Position numbers and translations under genes: made by a program. Below, in pieces: positions 1 through 8,782 of a stretch of DNA of 64,000 nucleotides (its first letter is position 1; every line of letters begins with the position of its first letter). The notes under the pieces were generated by a model, which searched no databases, had not been told where the DNA came from, and saw only the letters and a list, made by a program, of their open reading frames with translations. The stretch is from contig NZ_CP067395.1 in NCBI RefSeq assembly GCF_017355525.1, positions 2,480,001 to 2,544,000 of the forward strand. Reading direction: 5' to 3'. The stretch is from Lysobacter enzymogenes (GTDB taxonomy: Bacteria > Pseudomonadota > Gammaproteobacteria > Xanthomonadales > Xanthomonadaceae).

Positions 1-276
1 GCCCATCGCTCGCAGTTGCAGCAAGCCATCGACCGAGCCGGGCTCGAACTGAAGATAGAACGCTTCGAATGCGGCCCGCGTTTGTGTGCGGCCTGGCTGC
101 TCGGCGGCGGCGACGCCTACGACGGGCTCAACGCGGCGCTGCCGACGATGCCGCAAGCGCCGCTGCGCGCCATCGCCGGCGCCGCCACGCTGCCGGAGCA
201 ACGCAGGCATCCGCTGCTGCTGTCGATCGGTACGGACGCCGACGCGGCGGACACGGCGCCGACCGCCGCGCCCTGA
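1..276 (+). CDS. Hypothetical protein, C-terminal end only
   Basis: The frame is open to the left edge and ends in TGA, so this is the 3' end of a longer gene whose start lies outside the window. About 91 residues are visible. They contain two cysteines and a hydrophobic stretch around AAWLLGGG, and end in an Ala/Thr/Asp-rich tail ending TAPTAAP. I do not recognise a family and assign no function. The next gene, folA, converges on it with only 18 bases between the stop codons. Confidence 0.55.
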   Translation, partial: AHRSQLQQAIDRAGLELKIERFECGPRLCAAWLLGGGDAYDGLNAALPTMPQAPLRAIAGAATLPEQRRHPLLLSIGTDADAADTAPTAAP

Positions 277-294
277 GCGCAGCCGCCCGCCGTT

Positions 295-828
295 TCAGTC
301 CATGCCGAGGCGGACGTAGTCGACGTACTCGAAATCGAATTCGTTGCGCTCGTCGGCGCGGTGGCGCTCGCGCGCGGTCTCGCGCCACTCGGCCGCATCG
401 AAACGCGGGAAGAACGCGTCGGCGTCGGCGACCGCGGTGTCGACCCGGGTCAGGTACAGCCGCGTCGCCGACGGCAGGCACAGCGCGTAGATCTCGCCGC
501 CGCCGATCACGCACAGCTCGGCGGCGCCGTCGGCCGCGGCCAGTTCCAGCGCCTGCTCGGTCGAGCCTACCGCCTCCATGCCCGCGAACGGCGCCGCGCC
601 GGAACGGGTCAGCACCAGATTGCGCCGGCCCGGCAGCGCGCGGCCGAGCGACTGCGCGGTCTTGCGCCCCATCAACAGCGGCTTGCCCAGGGTCAGCGCC
701 TTGAAGCGCTTGAGATCGTCGGACAAACGCCACGGCAGCGCATTGCCGCGGCCGATGGCGTGTTCGCGGTCGAGCGCGGCGATCAGGCTCAGGCGTGGCG
801 CGGAAGTTGCGGATGCGGATGTAGTCAT
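295..828 (-). CDS. folA: Dihydrofolate reductase
   Basis: Reduces dihydrofolate to tetrahydrofolate with NADPH in the cytosol. This regenerates the cofactor oxidised by thymidylate synthase, which is encoded two genes upstream. The 177 residues have the family hallmarks: a Leu-Ile-Ala-Ala N-terminal strand, ALPWRLSDDLKRFK with Asp38 at the place of E. coli Asp27, MGRKTAQSLGRALPGRRN for cofactor binding, and a VIGGGEIY motif near residue 112. The length is close to the usual 160-180. The ATG overlaps the stop of the preceding lipoprotein gene (ATGA), which suggests translational coupling. About ten residues precede the first conserved strand. Confidence 0.95.
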   Translation of the reverse strand: MTTSASATSAPRLSLIAALDREHAIGRGNALPWRLSDDLKRFKALTLGKPLLMGRKTAQSLGRALPGRRNLVLTRSGAAPFAGMEAVGSTEQALELAAADGAAELCVIGGGEIYALCLPSATRLYLTRVDTAVADADAFFPRFDAAEWRETARERHRADERNEFDFEYVDYVRLGMD

Positions 829-1433
829 CGGAAAGCCTCGTCGAGAACCAGCGAAAGCCGTGCGTTGCCGCCGGCGCCGGAGCGGTCGAATTCGATGTCG
901 TCGAGCTTCCAGGCGCCGTCTTCGCGGCGCATCAGCGCGTAGTCGCGGCGTTGCCGCGGCGGGTCGGGCGCGGCGGCGACGGTCAGCACGATGTCGATGC
1001 GCGCGCTGCCGTCGGCGAGCATCGTCGCGCGGCCCGGCGCGAAGCCGAGCAGGTTTTCGTCCTGGAAGCTGCTGCTGAAGACGTCGTCCTCGATCAGCGG
1101 CGGCTTGTCGCCGGGATGCTCGGCGATGAAGCGGTCTTGCAGCCGCAGCGCCTCGCGCAGGCGCCCGCGCAAGGCGCGGGTCACCTGCGGCCCGCACGCG
1201 GCCAGGCGCGCGCCTTGCGGCAGGCCGGCCGCGCTGCCGTCGGCGTAAGCGCGGACATGCAGGCGATAGAACGCGGAAGCCGCTTCGATCGCTTCCGCGG
1301 GGACGCGCGCATCGGCGGCGTCAGCGGCGGCCGGCGCAGGTACGGACGCGGGCGCGGCGGTGCGCACGCAACCGGCCATCGCCAGCAACGCGATCGCGAA
1401 CCCACCCACCATGGCCGAACGATGCTGCGGCAT
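825..1433 (-). CDS. Putative lipoprotein between thyA and folA
   Basis: A 202-residue protein with a signal peptide ending in a lipobox, LLAMAGC, at about residues 15-21, so it is probably a lipid-anchored periplasmic or outer-membrane protein. The mature part has an Ala/Pro linker and then a mixed alpha/beta region, with DVFSSSFQDENLLGF and DGAWKLDDIEFDRSG. The latter resembles the end of small NTF2/DUF3828-like domains, but that match is weak. I chose the internal ATG because GAGGAG sits six bases upstream and the signal sequence starts there; the frame extends 18 codons further upstream. It lies between thyA and folA and overlaps folA by four bases. A lipoprotein here has no obvious role in folate metabolism. 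Confidence 0.8.
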   Translation of the reverse strand: MPQHRSAMVGGFAIALLAMAGCVRTAAPASVPAPAAADAADARVPAEAIEAASAFYRLHVRAYADGSAAGLPQGARLAACGPQVTRALRGRLREALRLQDRFIAEHPGDKPPLIEDDVFSSSFQDENLLGFAPGRATMLADGSARIDIVLTVAAAPDPPRQRRDYALMRREDGAWKLDDIEFDRSGAGGNARLSLVLDEAFR

Positions 1434-1500
1434 GCGCGCTCCTCGCGGCCCGGCGGCGCCGGCGCCGTTCACTCGCGACCGCCGCACGCGGCGGCGGCGT

Positions 1501-2295
1501 TCATACCGCCACCGGCGCCTTGATCGCCGGCGCCGGGTCGTAACCCTCGATGGCGATGTCGTCGAAACCGAACGCGAACAGATCGCTCACGTCCGGATTG
1601 AGCTTCAGCGTCGGCAGCTTGCGCGGCTCGCGCGCGAGCTGCTCGCGGGCCTGTTCGTAATGGTTCGAATACAGATGCGCATCGCCGAGGGTGTGGACGA
1701 AGTCGCCGACGCCGAGCCCGCAGCCCTGCGCGATCATGTGGGTCAGCAGCGCGTAACTGGCGATGTTGAACGGCACGCCTAGGAAGATGTCGCCGCTGCG
1801 CTGGTACAGCTGGCAGCTGAGCTTGCCGTCGACCACGTAGAACTGGAACAGCGCGTGGCACGGCATCAGCGCCATCTGCGGCAGGTCGGCGACGTTCCAG
1901 GCGCTGACGATCAGCCGGCGCGAATCGGGATTGCGCTTGATCTCGTCGACGACCCAGCGGATCTGGTCGATCTCGCGGCCGCGGCCGTCGGCCCAACGCC
2001 GCCACTGCTTGCCGTAGACCGGGCCGAGCTCGCCGTCGGCATCGGCCCATTCGTCCCAGATGCTGACCTTGTTGTCTTTCAGGTAGGCGATGTTGGTTTC
2101 GCCGCGCAGGAACCACAGCAGCTCGTGCACGATCGAGCGCAGGTGCAGCTTCTTGGTGGTGACGAGCGGGAAGCCCTGGTTCAAGTCGAAGCGCATCTGC
2201 CAGCCGAACACGCTGCGGGTGCCGGTGCCGGTACGGTCCGACTTTTCCGCGCCGTGCTCGAGCACGTGGCGCAACAGATCGAGATACTGGCGCAC
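1501..2295 (-). CDS. thyA: Thymidylate synthase
   Basis: Converts dUMP to dTMP using methylene-tetrahydrofolate and yields dihydrofolate, which FolA recycles. The 264 residues equal the E. coli length. The catalytic cysteine is Cys146 in [11 protein letters not shown]. The DRTGTGT loop (20-26), [10 protein letters not shown] phosphate-binding segment, [18 protein letters not shown] and HLYSNHYEQ motifs are all present. It starts three bases after the lgt stop, so the two are probably co-transcribed, as in many proteobacteria. Nothing is missing or unusual. Confidence 0.98.
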   Translation of the reverse strand: MRQYLDLLRHVLEHGAEKSDRTGTGTRSVFGWQMRFDLNQGFPLVTTKKLHLRSIVHELLWFLRGETNIAYLKDNKVSIWDEWADADGELGPVYGKQWRRWADGRGREIDQIRWVVDEIKRNPDSRRLIVSAWNVADLPQMALMPCHALFQFYVVDGKLSCQLYQRSGDIFLGVPFNIASYALLTHMIAQGCGLGVGDFVHTLGDAHLYSNHYEQAREQLAREPRKLPTLKLNPDVSDLFAFGFDDIAIEGYDPAPAIKAPVAV

Positions 2296-2298
2296 GGC

Positions 2299-3192
2299 TC
2301 AGCCCTTGGCCGGCTCGGCGGCCGGCAATTGCGGTTGCAGGGTCGGCGAACGCGTCGACAGCCACAGCCAGAACAGGCCCAGCACGATCAGCGGCGTGCT
2401 CAGCACCTGGCCCATCGTCAGCCAGCCGAACGCCAGATAGCCGTGGTCGCCGAGCTGCTGGTCGGGCACGCGCACGAACTCGACCAGGAAACGGAAGCAG
2501 CCGTACAGCAAAGCGAACATGCCCGACACCGCGTAGCGCGGGCGCGGCTTGCTCGAGAACCACCACAGCACCGCGAACATGGTCAGCCCTTCCAGCGCGG
2601 CCTGATACAGCTGCGAGGGATGGCGGGCGTAGCGGTCCAGCGCGCCGGCGGCGAACTGGGTCTGCAGTTGCTGCGCGGTCCAGTTGGCGAACTCCGGCGC
2701 GCGCGGGAACACCACGCCCCAGCCGGCGTCGGTGAACTTGCCCCACAACTCGCCGCCGATGTAGTTGCCCAGGCGGCCGAAGCCGAGGCCCGGCGGCACC
2801 AGCGGGGCGATGAAGTCGAGCGTGTCGAAGAAATGGGTGCGGTGGCTGCGCGACCACCACCACACCGCGGCGACCACGCCGAGCAGGCCGCCGTGGAAGC
2901 TCATGCCGCCTTCCCAGATGCGCAGCAGCATCAGCGGGTCGCGGACCAGGTCGGCGTAGCCGTAGAACAGCACGTAGCCGATGCGGCCGCCGAGCACGAC
3001 GCCGATCATGGCGTAGAACAGCAGGTCGCCGTAGGCCGCTTCGCTGACGCCGGGCAGGCGGCCGGCGCGGACCCGGCGGCGTCCCAGCCACCATGCGGCG
3101 ACGAAACCCAGCAGGTACATGATGCCGTACCAGTGGATTTGCAGCGGGCCGAGGGACAGCGCGATCGGGTCGATCTGATGCAGGGTGATCAT
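2299..3192 (-). CDS. lgt: Phosphatidylglycerol-prolipoprotein diacylglyceryl transferase
   Basis: Transfers diacylglycerol from phosphatidylglycerol to the lipobox cysteine of prolipoproteins in the inner membrane, the first step for the lipoproteins encoded in this window. The 297 residues include about seven hydrophobic segments. The Lgt signature [16 protein letters not shown] is present, as are the HGGLLG motif after the second membrane segment and HPSQLYQA. It heads the lgt-thyA-lipoprotein-folA series. The 150 bases upstream, before the TPM gene end at 3343, should hold its promoter, but I see no clear -35/-10 pair. Confidence 0.97.
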   Translation of the reverse strand: MITLHQIDPIALSLGPLQIHWYGIMYLLGFVAAWWLGRRRVRAGRLPGVSEAAYGDLLFYAMIGVVLGGRIGYVLFYGYADLVRDPLMLLRIWEGGMSFHGGLLGVVAAVWWWSRSHRTHFFDTLDFIAPLVPPGLGFGRLGNYIGGELWGKFTDAGWGVVFPRAPEFANWTAQQLQTQFAAGALDRYARHPSQLYQAALEGLTMFAVLWWFSSKPRPRYAVSGMFALLYGCFRFLVEFVRVPDQQLGDHGYLAFGWLTMGQVLSTPLIVLGLFWLWLSTRSPTLQPQLPAAEPAKG

Positions 3193-3342
3193 GCGACGGG
3201 ACGGGCTCGGAGCAGCGGAGGACCGAGCTATTGTGCCCCAGCGCGCCGGCGCGCAGGGTGCGGGTTGCGGCCGCTGGGGCTCGGGCCGCGCCGCGTTTCA
3301 GCCGCGCTTACGCTGGCATCGGTTAGGCCCGTCGTCCGGCGG

Positions 3343-3828
3343 CTACAACAGCGCCGGTTCGTCGGGCAGTTCGTTGCCGGCCGTGCCGGCGCCGCGCGGA
3401 AACGCCGCGGCCATGATCTCGTTCAAGGCGGCGATGCCGCCGAGCACGGCCGCCTCGGCCTCGCCCGCGGCCAGCGCCTGCTGGATGCCGTCGCAGACCG
3501 CCTGCCAGCGCTCGTCGCCGACCCGGCGCGCGTAGCCGCGGTCGGCGACGATCTCGATGCGGTGATCGGCCAGCAGCAGGTACAGCAGCACGCCGTTGTT
3601 GCCGGCCGTGTCCCACACCCCGAGCTGGGCGAACGCGGCGCGCGCGGCCTGGCGCGCGTCGCGCCCGGCCAGCAGCTCGCTCCAGCCCAGCCGCGCCTCG
3701 ACCGCGAAGCGCAGCTGGCCGCTGTGGTCGGCTTCGCCGGCGGCGATGGCCGCGGCGATGCGGCGCAGGCTGGCTTCGGGAAACCGCCGCCGCGCCGGCG
3801 CGGCGCACAGGTGCCTGAGGATGCGCAT
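3343..3828 (-). CDS. Small TPM-domain protein (cytosolic form)
   Basis: A 161-residue TPM-domain protein without signal peptide or Gly-rich tail. Conserved features are AAIAAGEADHSGQLRFAVE near the N-terminus, a DNGVLLY-type strand (here NNGVLLYLLLADHRIEIVADRGYA) and a C-terminal helix. It starts in a TGATG overlap with the secreted paralogue upstream and ends the lemA-TPM series. Such short TPM proteins commonly accompany LemA and a secreted TPM protein. The biochemical role is unsettled in bacteria; plant TPM proteins have been reported as acid phosphatases. The start follows from the overlap; the frame itself is open far upstream. Confidence 0.85.
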   Translation of the reverse strand: MRILRHLCAAPARRRFPEASLRRIAAAIAAGEADHSGQLRFAVEARLGWSELLAGRDARQAARAAFAQLGVWDTAGNNGVLLYLLLADHRIEIVADRGYARRVGDERWQAVCDGIQQALAAGEAEAAVLGGIAALNEIMAAAFPRGAGTAGNELPDEPALL

Positions 3829-4736
3829 CACCAACTCCCCGAGGCGCCGCCGCCTCCGCTCGAACCGCCGCCGCCGGACCAACCGCCGCCGCCCCCGCCT
3901 CCGCCGCCGCCCCAACCGCCGCCGTAGCCGCCCCAGCCGCCGCCGCCGGCGTAGTGCCCGCCGCCGCGGCCGAACAGCGAGAAGACGAAGCCCGCCACCG
4001 CCGCCAGCGCGACGACGCCCCACGACATCGCCAGCAACCAGGCGATGACGCCGGCGCCGATGCCGCCGATCGCGCCGCGCAGCAGGGCCGACATGCCGCC
4101 GAAGATGCCGCGGATCAGGCTCGAGCCGACGATCGCCACCACCAGCGCCATGACCCAGTTGCTGTCGCCGCCGTCGCGCGACGCACCTTGCTGGCCCTGG
4201 GCCAGCGGCTCGGGCAAGGGCTCGCCGTCGATCAGCCGGGTCAGCGCCGCGGTGGCGTCGATCAGGCCGCCGGCGTAGTCGCCGTTGCGGAACTTCGGCG
4301 CGAGGTATTCCTGGATGATGCGGCCGGACTGGGCGTCGGTGATCGCGCCCTCGAGCCCGTAGCCGACCTCGATGCGCACGCGCCGGTCGTCCTTGGCCAC
4401 CACCAGCAGCACGCCGTCGTCGACGCCCTTGCGGCCGAGCTTGAACTGCTCGAACGCGCGCACCGCGTACTGGTCGATTTCCTCCGGTTGCGTGCTCGCC
4501 ACCATCAGCACCTGCAGCTGGCTGCCCTTGCGCTGTTGCAGCGCGCGCGCCTGCGCTTCCAGGCCGGCGCGCGCGGTCGCGTCGAGGGTGCCGGTGGTGT
4601 CGACCACCGGCGAATCCATCGCCGGGATCGGCGCCAACGGCTGCGCGAACGCAGCCGCGGCGGCCAGCCACAGGCCCAGCGCCAACAGCGCTCGTAAAAC
4701 ACGGCCGCGGGTTCGCATCGCCGACAGGTTCACCAT
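3828..4736 (-). CDS. Secreted TPM-domain protein, YgcG-like (paralogue 1)
   Basis: 302 residues: a signal peptide ending AAAAAFAQ (about residue 32), a TPM domain (about 40-170) with the core DDGVLLVVAKDDRRVRIEVGYG, one or two membrane segments around 195-260, and a long Gly-rich tail ending GGGGASGSW. The architecture matches YgcG/BA71B-type TPM proteins held in the membrane. The ATG overlaps the upstream paralogue by seven bases and has GGAGGAG about ten bases before it; an internal ATG at codon 7 is an alternative. It is one of three adjacent paralogues, probably from local duplication. Confidence 0.88.
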   Translation of the reverse strand: MVNLSAMRTRGRVLRALLALGLWLAAAAAFAQPLAPIPAMDSPVVDTTGTLDATARAGLEAQARALQQRKGSQLQVLMVASTQPEEIDQYAVRAFEQFKLGRKGVDDGVLLVVAKDDRRVRIEVGYGLEGAITDAQSGRIIQEYLAPKFRNGDYAGGLIDATAALTRLIDGEPLPEPLAQGQQGASRDGGDSNWVMALVVAIVGSSLIRGIFGGMSALLRGAIGGIGAGVIAWLLAMSWGVVALAAVAGFVFSLFGRGGGHYAGGGGWGGYGGGWGGGGGGGGGGWSGGGGSSGGGGASGSW

Positions 4737-6064
4737 GATCCGCTCGCTCCTCCGCCGCCGCTGCGGCCACCGCCGCCGGACCAGCCCGTGTCGCTGGAGC
4801 CCGAATCCGAACTCGAACTTGGGCCCGAACCCGATGCGGATCGGGTGCGGCCGTCTTTATCGCCCGACCCGCGCCTGCGGCCGTCGCGCGCTGCGCTTGT
4901 GCGCCTGCCGCCGCCTTCGCGTTCGAACAAGAACACCGCCATCCACGCGATGTAGGCAGCGATGCCGGCGCCGAGCCAACTGCCGGCGTCGAGCGCGGAC
5001 AGGTCGCCGCCGCTCCAGCGCTGCAAGGCGCGCCAACCGAACCACGCCAACCCGGCCACCAAGCCGGCGCGCACGGCGAAACTCAGCGCGCCGCGCTGCC
5101 ACGCGATGATCGGCGGCGCGATCGCGCCGAGCAGCAGCGGCAGCGCGAACAGCACCGCCATCGCCGCCACGCCGATATCGCCCGGCGCCGGCGCGCCGCG
5201 CCGGACCAGCGCCGCGGCGACCGTCGCGACCGCCAGGCCGACCGCCACCGTTCCGGCCACGCTGCGCAGCCAGCGGTATTGCGGCAGCGCCTGACCGAGC
5301 GCGCCGGCGGCCGCGGCCCACAGCAGCGGCGCCCACACCGCGGCCGGCCCGCTCCAGATCCACGCCGCCAGCGCCGGCGGCAGCAGCGCCGCGGGCGCGG
5401 CCGCGGCCAGCGCCCAGCCGCGCCGGCGCGCGCACCAGCCCAGGGCCAGGGCGAAGCCGGCGCCCGCGGCGCAGATCCAGTCGAGCGGACGCCACGCGGG
5501 GGCCGCGCCGGCGTCGGCACGATAGTCCGCGGCCGCCGGCGGCGGCAGCGGTTCTTGTTCGATCAGCGCGGCCAGCGCCGCGCTCGCCGCGTCGACGCCT
5601 TCGGCGTACTCGCCGCGCCCCAGATGCGGCAGCAGATAGTCCGCCAGCACCCGCTGCGCCTGCGCGTCGGCGATGCGGCCTTCCAGTCCGTAACCGACCT
5701 GGATGCGCGCGCGCCGGTCCTCGCGCGCGACCACCAGCAGCACGCCGTCGTCGACTCCGGCGCGGCCCAGCTTCCAGGCGTCGAACACGCGCTGCGCATA
5801 CGCGGCGATGTCTTCCGGCGCGGTGCTGGCGACGATCAGCACCTGCAACTGCGCGCCGCGGCGTTCGCGCAGCTCGCGCGCGCGCGTCTCCAGGCGCGCG
5901 CGGGTGGCGGCGTCGAGGCTGCCGGTCGGGTCTTGCACCGGCGAGTCGAGCGCGGGCAGCGGCGCCTGCGCCGGCGCGGCGAACGTCAGCAGGCACAGCA
6001 GCAGCGCGGCCGCGCCGATGCGCCAGCGCGCGGCGAACGCGGCGACGACGGGCGCGGCCGTCAT
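4730..6064 (-). CDS. Secreted TPM-domain protein with large membrane region (paralogue 2)
   Basis: 444 residues, the longest of the three paralogues. It has a signal peptide (LLCLLTFAAPAQA, about 18-34), a TPM domain (about 40-175) with VDDGVLLVVAREDRRARIQVGYG, and then roughly seven hydrophobic segments between about 195 and 385. The other two copies have far fewer. The tail is basic, then Ser-rich, then Gly-rich, ending GGGGASGSW. Start and upstream stop overlap as TGATG. The extended membrane region suggests a copy that has diverged in function; I cannot say which. Confidence 0.87.
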   Translation of the reverse strand: MTAAPVVAAFAARWRIGAAALLLCLLTFAAPAQAPLPALDSPVQDPTGSLDAATRARLETRARELRERRGAQLQVLIVASTAPEDIAAYAQRVFDAWKLGRAGVDDGVLLVVAREDRRARIQVGYGLEGRIADAQAQRVLADYLLPHLGRGEYAEGVDAASAALAALIEQEPLPPPAAADYRADAGAAPAWRPLDWICAAGAGFALALGWCARRRGWALAAAAPAALLPPALAAWIWSGPAAVWAPLLWAAAAGALGQALPQYRWLRSVAGTVAVGLAVATVAAALVRRGAPAPGDIGVAAMAVLFALPLLLGAIAPPIIAWQRGALSFAVRAGLVAGLAWFGWRALQRWSGGDLSALDAGSWLGAGIAAYIAWMAVFLFEREGGGRRTSAARDGRRRGSGDKDGRTRSASGSGPSSSSDSGSSDTGWSGGGGRSGGGGASGSW

Positions 6065-7098
6065 CACCAGCTCCCCGACGAGCCGCCGCCGTCGCTGCGC
6101 CCGCCGCCGCCGGAGTAACTGCCGGAGCTGGAGGAACCCGACGAAGACGAGGACGAGGAGCGGCGCCGGCGTTCGCGTTCGCGCTCGTCGTAATCGTCCC
6201 AGTCCGGGCCGCGCGACGATCCGCCGCCGGCGAACGCGCTGACCGACAGGAACGCGGTGGCGATGTAGGTCAGCAGCGCCATCGGCATCCAGCGCTCCCA
6301 CTCCGCCACGTCCGGGTCGATTTTCGGCAGGGTCAACAGATACGCGCCGCCGGCGACCGCGGCGATGATCGCCAGCCGGCCGAAGAACGCCAGCGGGCCG
6401 CGGCGCCAGGCCGCGCGCATGCCGAACAGCGGGATCAGCACGAACGGCGAGACCATCAATCCGGCGAAGATCATCAGCGGCCAAGGCAGCCGGTCGGGCT
6501 CGGGTTCCGGCAGCGGGGTGCCGTCGATCAGGCCGATCAGCGCGTCGTAGGCGCGCGTCAGGCCGCCGGCGTAGTCGTCGTCGCGGAACGCCGGGGTCAG
6601 GATTTCTTCGATGATGCGCGCGGCGTTCTGCTCGCCGACCGCATCGTCGAGCCCGCGGCCCAGATGGATGCGCATGCGCCGGTCGCGCTTGGCGACCACC
6701 ACCAGCACGCCGTCGTCGATGCCGGCGCGGCCGGGCTTCCATTGTTCGAACACGCGCTGCGCGTAGGCGGCGATGTCCTCGCCGCCGGTGCTGTCGATCA
6801 GCAGCAGCATCAGCTGCGCGCCTTTGCGCCGTTGTAGGTCGAGCGAGCGTTCGCTCAGGCGCGCGGCCGCGGCGGCGTCGAGGGTGGCGGTGAGGTCGAC
6901 GACCGGGCCGGTCAGCGCGGGCACCGCGACGGCCGCGGGCGCCGCCGCTGCGACGGTTCCCTCGGCCGGCGCCGCTTCGGTGACCGGCGCCGCCTCGCGC
7001 GCGAACGCCGGCGTCGCGACCAGCCACAGCGCCGCATGCGCCACCGCAAGCACGGCCGCCGCCCAGCGCAGCGAGGGCCGGCGCGCGGCCATGCTCAT
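6064..7098 (-). CDS. Secreted TPM-domain protein (paralogue 3, first after lemA)
   Basis: 344 residues: signal peptide ending ATPAFA (about 30), an Ala/Pro spacer, a TPM domain (about 60-200) with IDDGVLVVVAKRDRRMRIHLGRG, three hydrophobic segments, an Arg-rich stretch, and a Ser- then Gly-rich tail ending GGSSGSW. It begins ten bases after the lemA stop, so it is surely read with lemA. I chose the MSMAARR start because the signal peptide follows it; the longer open frame reads into lemA antiphase. LemA-TPM pairing is common in bacteria. Confidence 0.87.
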   Translation of the reverse strand: MSMAARRPSLRWAAAVLAVAHAALWLVATPAFAREAAPVTEAAPAEGTVAAAAPAAVAVPALTGPVVDLTATLDAAAAARLSERSLDLQRRKGAQLMLLLIDSTGGEDIAAYAQRVFEQWKPGRAGIDDGVLVVVAKRDRRMRIHLGRGLDDAVGEQNAARIIEEILTPAFRDDDYAGGLTRAYDALIGLIDGTPLPEPEPDRLPWPLMIFAGLMVSPFVLIPLFGMRAAWRRGPLAFFGRLAIIAAVAGGAYLLTLPKIDPDVAEWERWMPMALLTYIATAFLSVSAFAGGGSSRGPDWDDYDERERERRRRSSSSSSSGSSSSGSYSGGGGRSDGGGSSGSW

Positions 7099-7108
7099 CG
7101 CCGTGCGG

Positions 7109-7744
7109 TCAATGCTGCGGCGCCGGCTGCGGCGGCGGCGCCTGCGCGGGCTGCGGCGGCGCGGGCTGGGCCGAACCGAAGTCGACCGTCGGCGCCTGCT
7201 GGATCTGCGCTTCGTTCTCGACCGTGAAGTTCGGCTTGGTCGCATAGCCGAACAGCTTGGCGGTGAGGTTGGTCGGGAACTGGCGGATGAAGGTGTTGTA
7301 GTCCTGCACCGAGGCGATGTAGCGCTGGCGCTCGACCGTGATCCGGTTCTCGGTGCCTTCCAGCTGGGTCTGCAGGCTCAGGAAGCTCTGGTCGGCCTTG
7401 AGCTGCGGATAGTTCTCGCTGACCACCAGCAGGCGGCCGATGGCGCCGCGCAGTTCGCCCTGGGCCTGTTCGAACTGCTGCAGCGAGGCCTGATCGTTGG
7501 CGTTGACGTTTATGCTGCCGACCTTGGCGCGCGCCTCGGTGACCTGGGTCAGCACCTGCTGCTCGTGGCTGGCATAGCCCTTGACCGTGGCGACCAGGTT
7601 CGGGACCAGGTCGGCGCGGCGCTTGTAGACGTTGAGCACCTGCGACCAGGCCGCTTTCACGCCCTCGTCCTTCTGCTGGATGGTGTTGTAACCGCAGCCG
7701 CTGAGCAGCACGGCCAGGGCGAGCACGATCAGGGGACGGAACAT
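7109..7744 (-). CDS. lemA: LemA family lipoprotein
   Basis: 211 residues with a lipobox LLSGCGYN (Cys about residue 17), followed by the LemA four-helix core: AAWSQVLNVYKRRADLVPNL, a helix with QVTEARAKVG, QLKADQSFLSLQ and AYNTFIR/FPTNLTAKLFGY-type motifs. The C-terminus is a Gln/Pro/Ala-rich tail ending PAPQH. LemA proteins are widespread and often precede TPM genes, as here; their exact role is unresolved. The start at the lipobox peptide is preferred to upstream in-frame codons. It heads the five-gene lemA-TPM series, whose promoter should lie in the 160 bases before it. Confidence 0.93.
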   Translation of the reverse strand: MFRPLIVLALAVLLSGCGYNTIQQKDEGVKAAWSQVLNVYKRRADLVPNLVATVKGYASHEQQVLTQVTEARAKVGSINVNANDQASLQQFEQAQGELRGAIGRLLVVSENYPQLKADQSFLSLQTQLEGTENRITVERQRYIASVQDYNTFIRQFPTNLTAKLFGYATKPNFTVENEAQIQQAPTVDFGSAQPAPPQPAQAPPPQPAPQH

Positions 7745-7860
7745 GGCGTCGGCACTCCGGCGGGATGACGGCCGCATTGCAGCATTGGGCGCGGGGCGGC
7801 GCAATGGACGGCGCGTGACGAAGTCCCTCCCACGCCAGCCTGCGCCCCGCACAAACGCGA

Positions 7861-7886
7861 AAGGCCGGCGATCGCTCGCCGGCCTT
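7861..7886 (-). terminator. Hairpin after terC, likely terminator
   Basis: A perfect 11-bp inverted repeat (AAGGCCGGCGA / TCGCCGGCCTT) with a TCGC loop lies 22 bases past the terC stop. On the minus strand it is followed by TTCGCGTTTG, only a modest T-tract. It separates terC from lemA. Confidence 0.7.
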
Positions 7887-7908
7887 CCGCGCTGCGACGC
7901 CGGCCGGC

Positions 7909-8643
7909 TTACTCGGCCGTCAGCCGCTGCGCCGCGCGCTTCTTCGCCCACAGGTTCAGGCACTCCACCAGCGCCGAGAAACCCATCGCCGCGTAGATGT
8001 AGCCCTTCGGCACGTGGATGCCGAGGCCGTCGAGGATCAGGAACACGCCGACCAGGACGATGAAGGCCAGCGCCAGCATCTTGATGGTCGGGTTGGAATC
8101 GATGAACTGGCCCAGCGGACGCGCCGCCAGCAGCATCACGCCGACCGCGAGCAGGATCGCGGCGACCATCACCGGGGTGTGGCTGGCCATGCCGACCGCG
8201 GCGATCACCGAGTCCAGCGAGAACACGATGTCGATCACCGCGATCTGGGCGATGACCATCATGAACGACGCCGCCGGCTTGGTGTGGACGTCGTCGGAGT
8301 CTTCCTCGCCGACGATCAGGTCCTTGATCTCCATCGAACCCTTCACCAGCAAGAACGCGCCGCCGAGGATCAGCACCAGGTCGCGGATCGAGATGCCGAT
8401 GCCGGCGACGGTGAACAGGTCGCTGGTCAGGCCGGCCAGCCAGGCCAGGGTCAGCAGCAGCGCGATGCGGGTGATGCAGGCCACCGCGATGCCGAACTTG
8501 CGCGCTTTTTCGCGCTGGTCGAACGGCAGCTTGCTGACCGCGATCGAGATGAAGACGAGGTTGTCGATACCCAGCACGATCTCGATCGCGCTCAGGGTGA
8601 ACAAGGTGATCCAGACTTGCGGATCGCTCAACATTTCAATCAC
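7909..8643 (-). CDS. TerC family integral membrane protein
   Basis: 244 residues with about seven membrane helices. Family motifs are IEIVLGIDNLVFISI near the N-terminus and IDIVFSLDSVIAAVGM in the second half, each placing an acidic residue (Asp) inside a membrane helix, consistent with metal handling. The family is linked to tellurite resistance by name and to manganese or other metal export in several bacteria; which applies here cannot be read from sequence. It is a single gene between dgkA and the lemA group, with a terminator hairpin after it. Confidence 0.93.
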   Translation of the reverse strand: MIEMLSDPQVWITLFTLSAIEIVLGIDNLVFISIAVSKLPFDQREKARKFGIAVACITRIALLLTLAWLAGLTSDLFTVAGIGISIRDLVLILGGAFLLVKGSMEIKDLIVGEEDSDDVHTKPAASFMMVIAQIAVIDIVFSLDSVIAAVGMASHTPVMVAAILLAVGVMLLAARPLGQFIDSNPTIKMLALAFIVLVGVFLILDGLGIHVPKGYIYAAMGFSALVECLNLWAKKRAAQRLTAE

Positions 8644-8676
8644 GTGCGGCCTACCTCTGAGTGTTATGGGTGTAGC

Positions 8677-8697
8677 GCCCGCGGCGAGGCCGCGGGC
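8677..8697. repeat. GC stem-loop between dgkA and terC
   Basis: A perfect 9-bp stem, GCCCGCGGC / GCCGCGGGC, with a three-base loop lies 86 bases after the dgkA stop. There is no T-run, so it may be a weak terminator, an RNA-stabilising hairpin or a REP-like element. Confidence 0.4.
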
Positions 8698-8782
8698 ACG
8701 GGCGCGCCGCGGCGGGCGGCCCGGGGCGGACGGCGCGGAAACGCCGTCCTTGCGATGCGCGATGCGTTCCCTGCCGGGGCGG

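Noticed and set aside
1855..3927. 690-residue plus-strand frame over thyA, lgt and the TPM genes
   Set aside because: His/Gln/Arg/Pro-rich composition typical of GC-rich antisense frames; it covers four well-identified genes.
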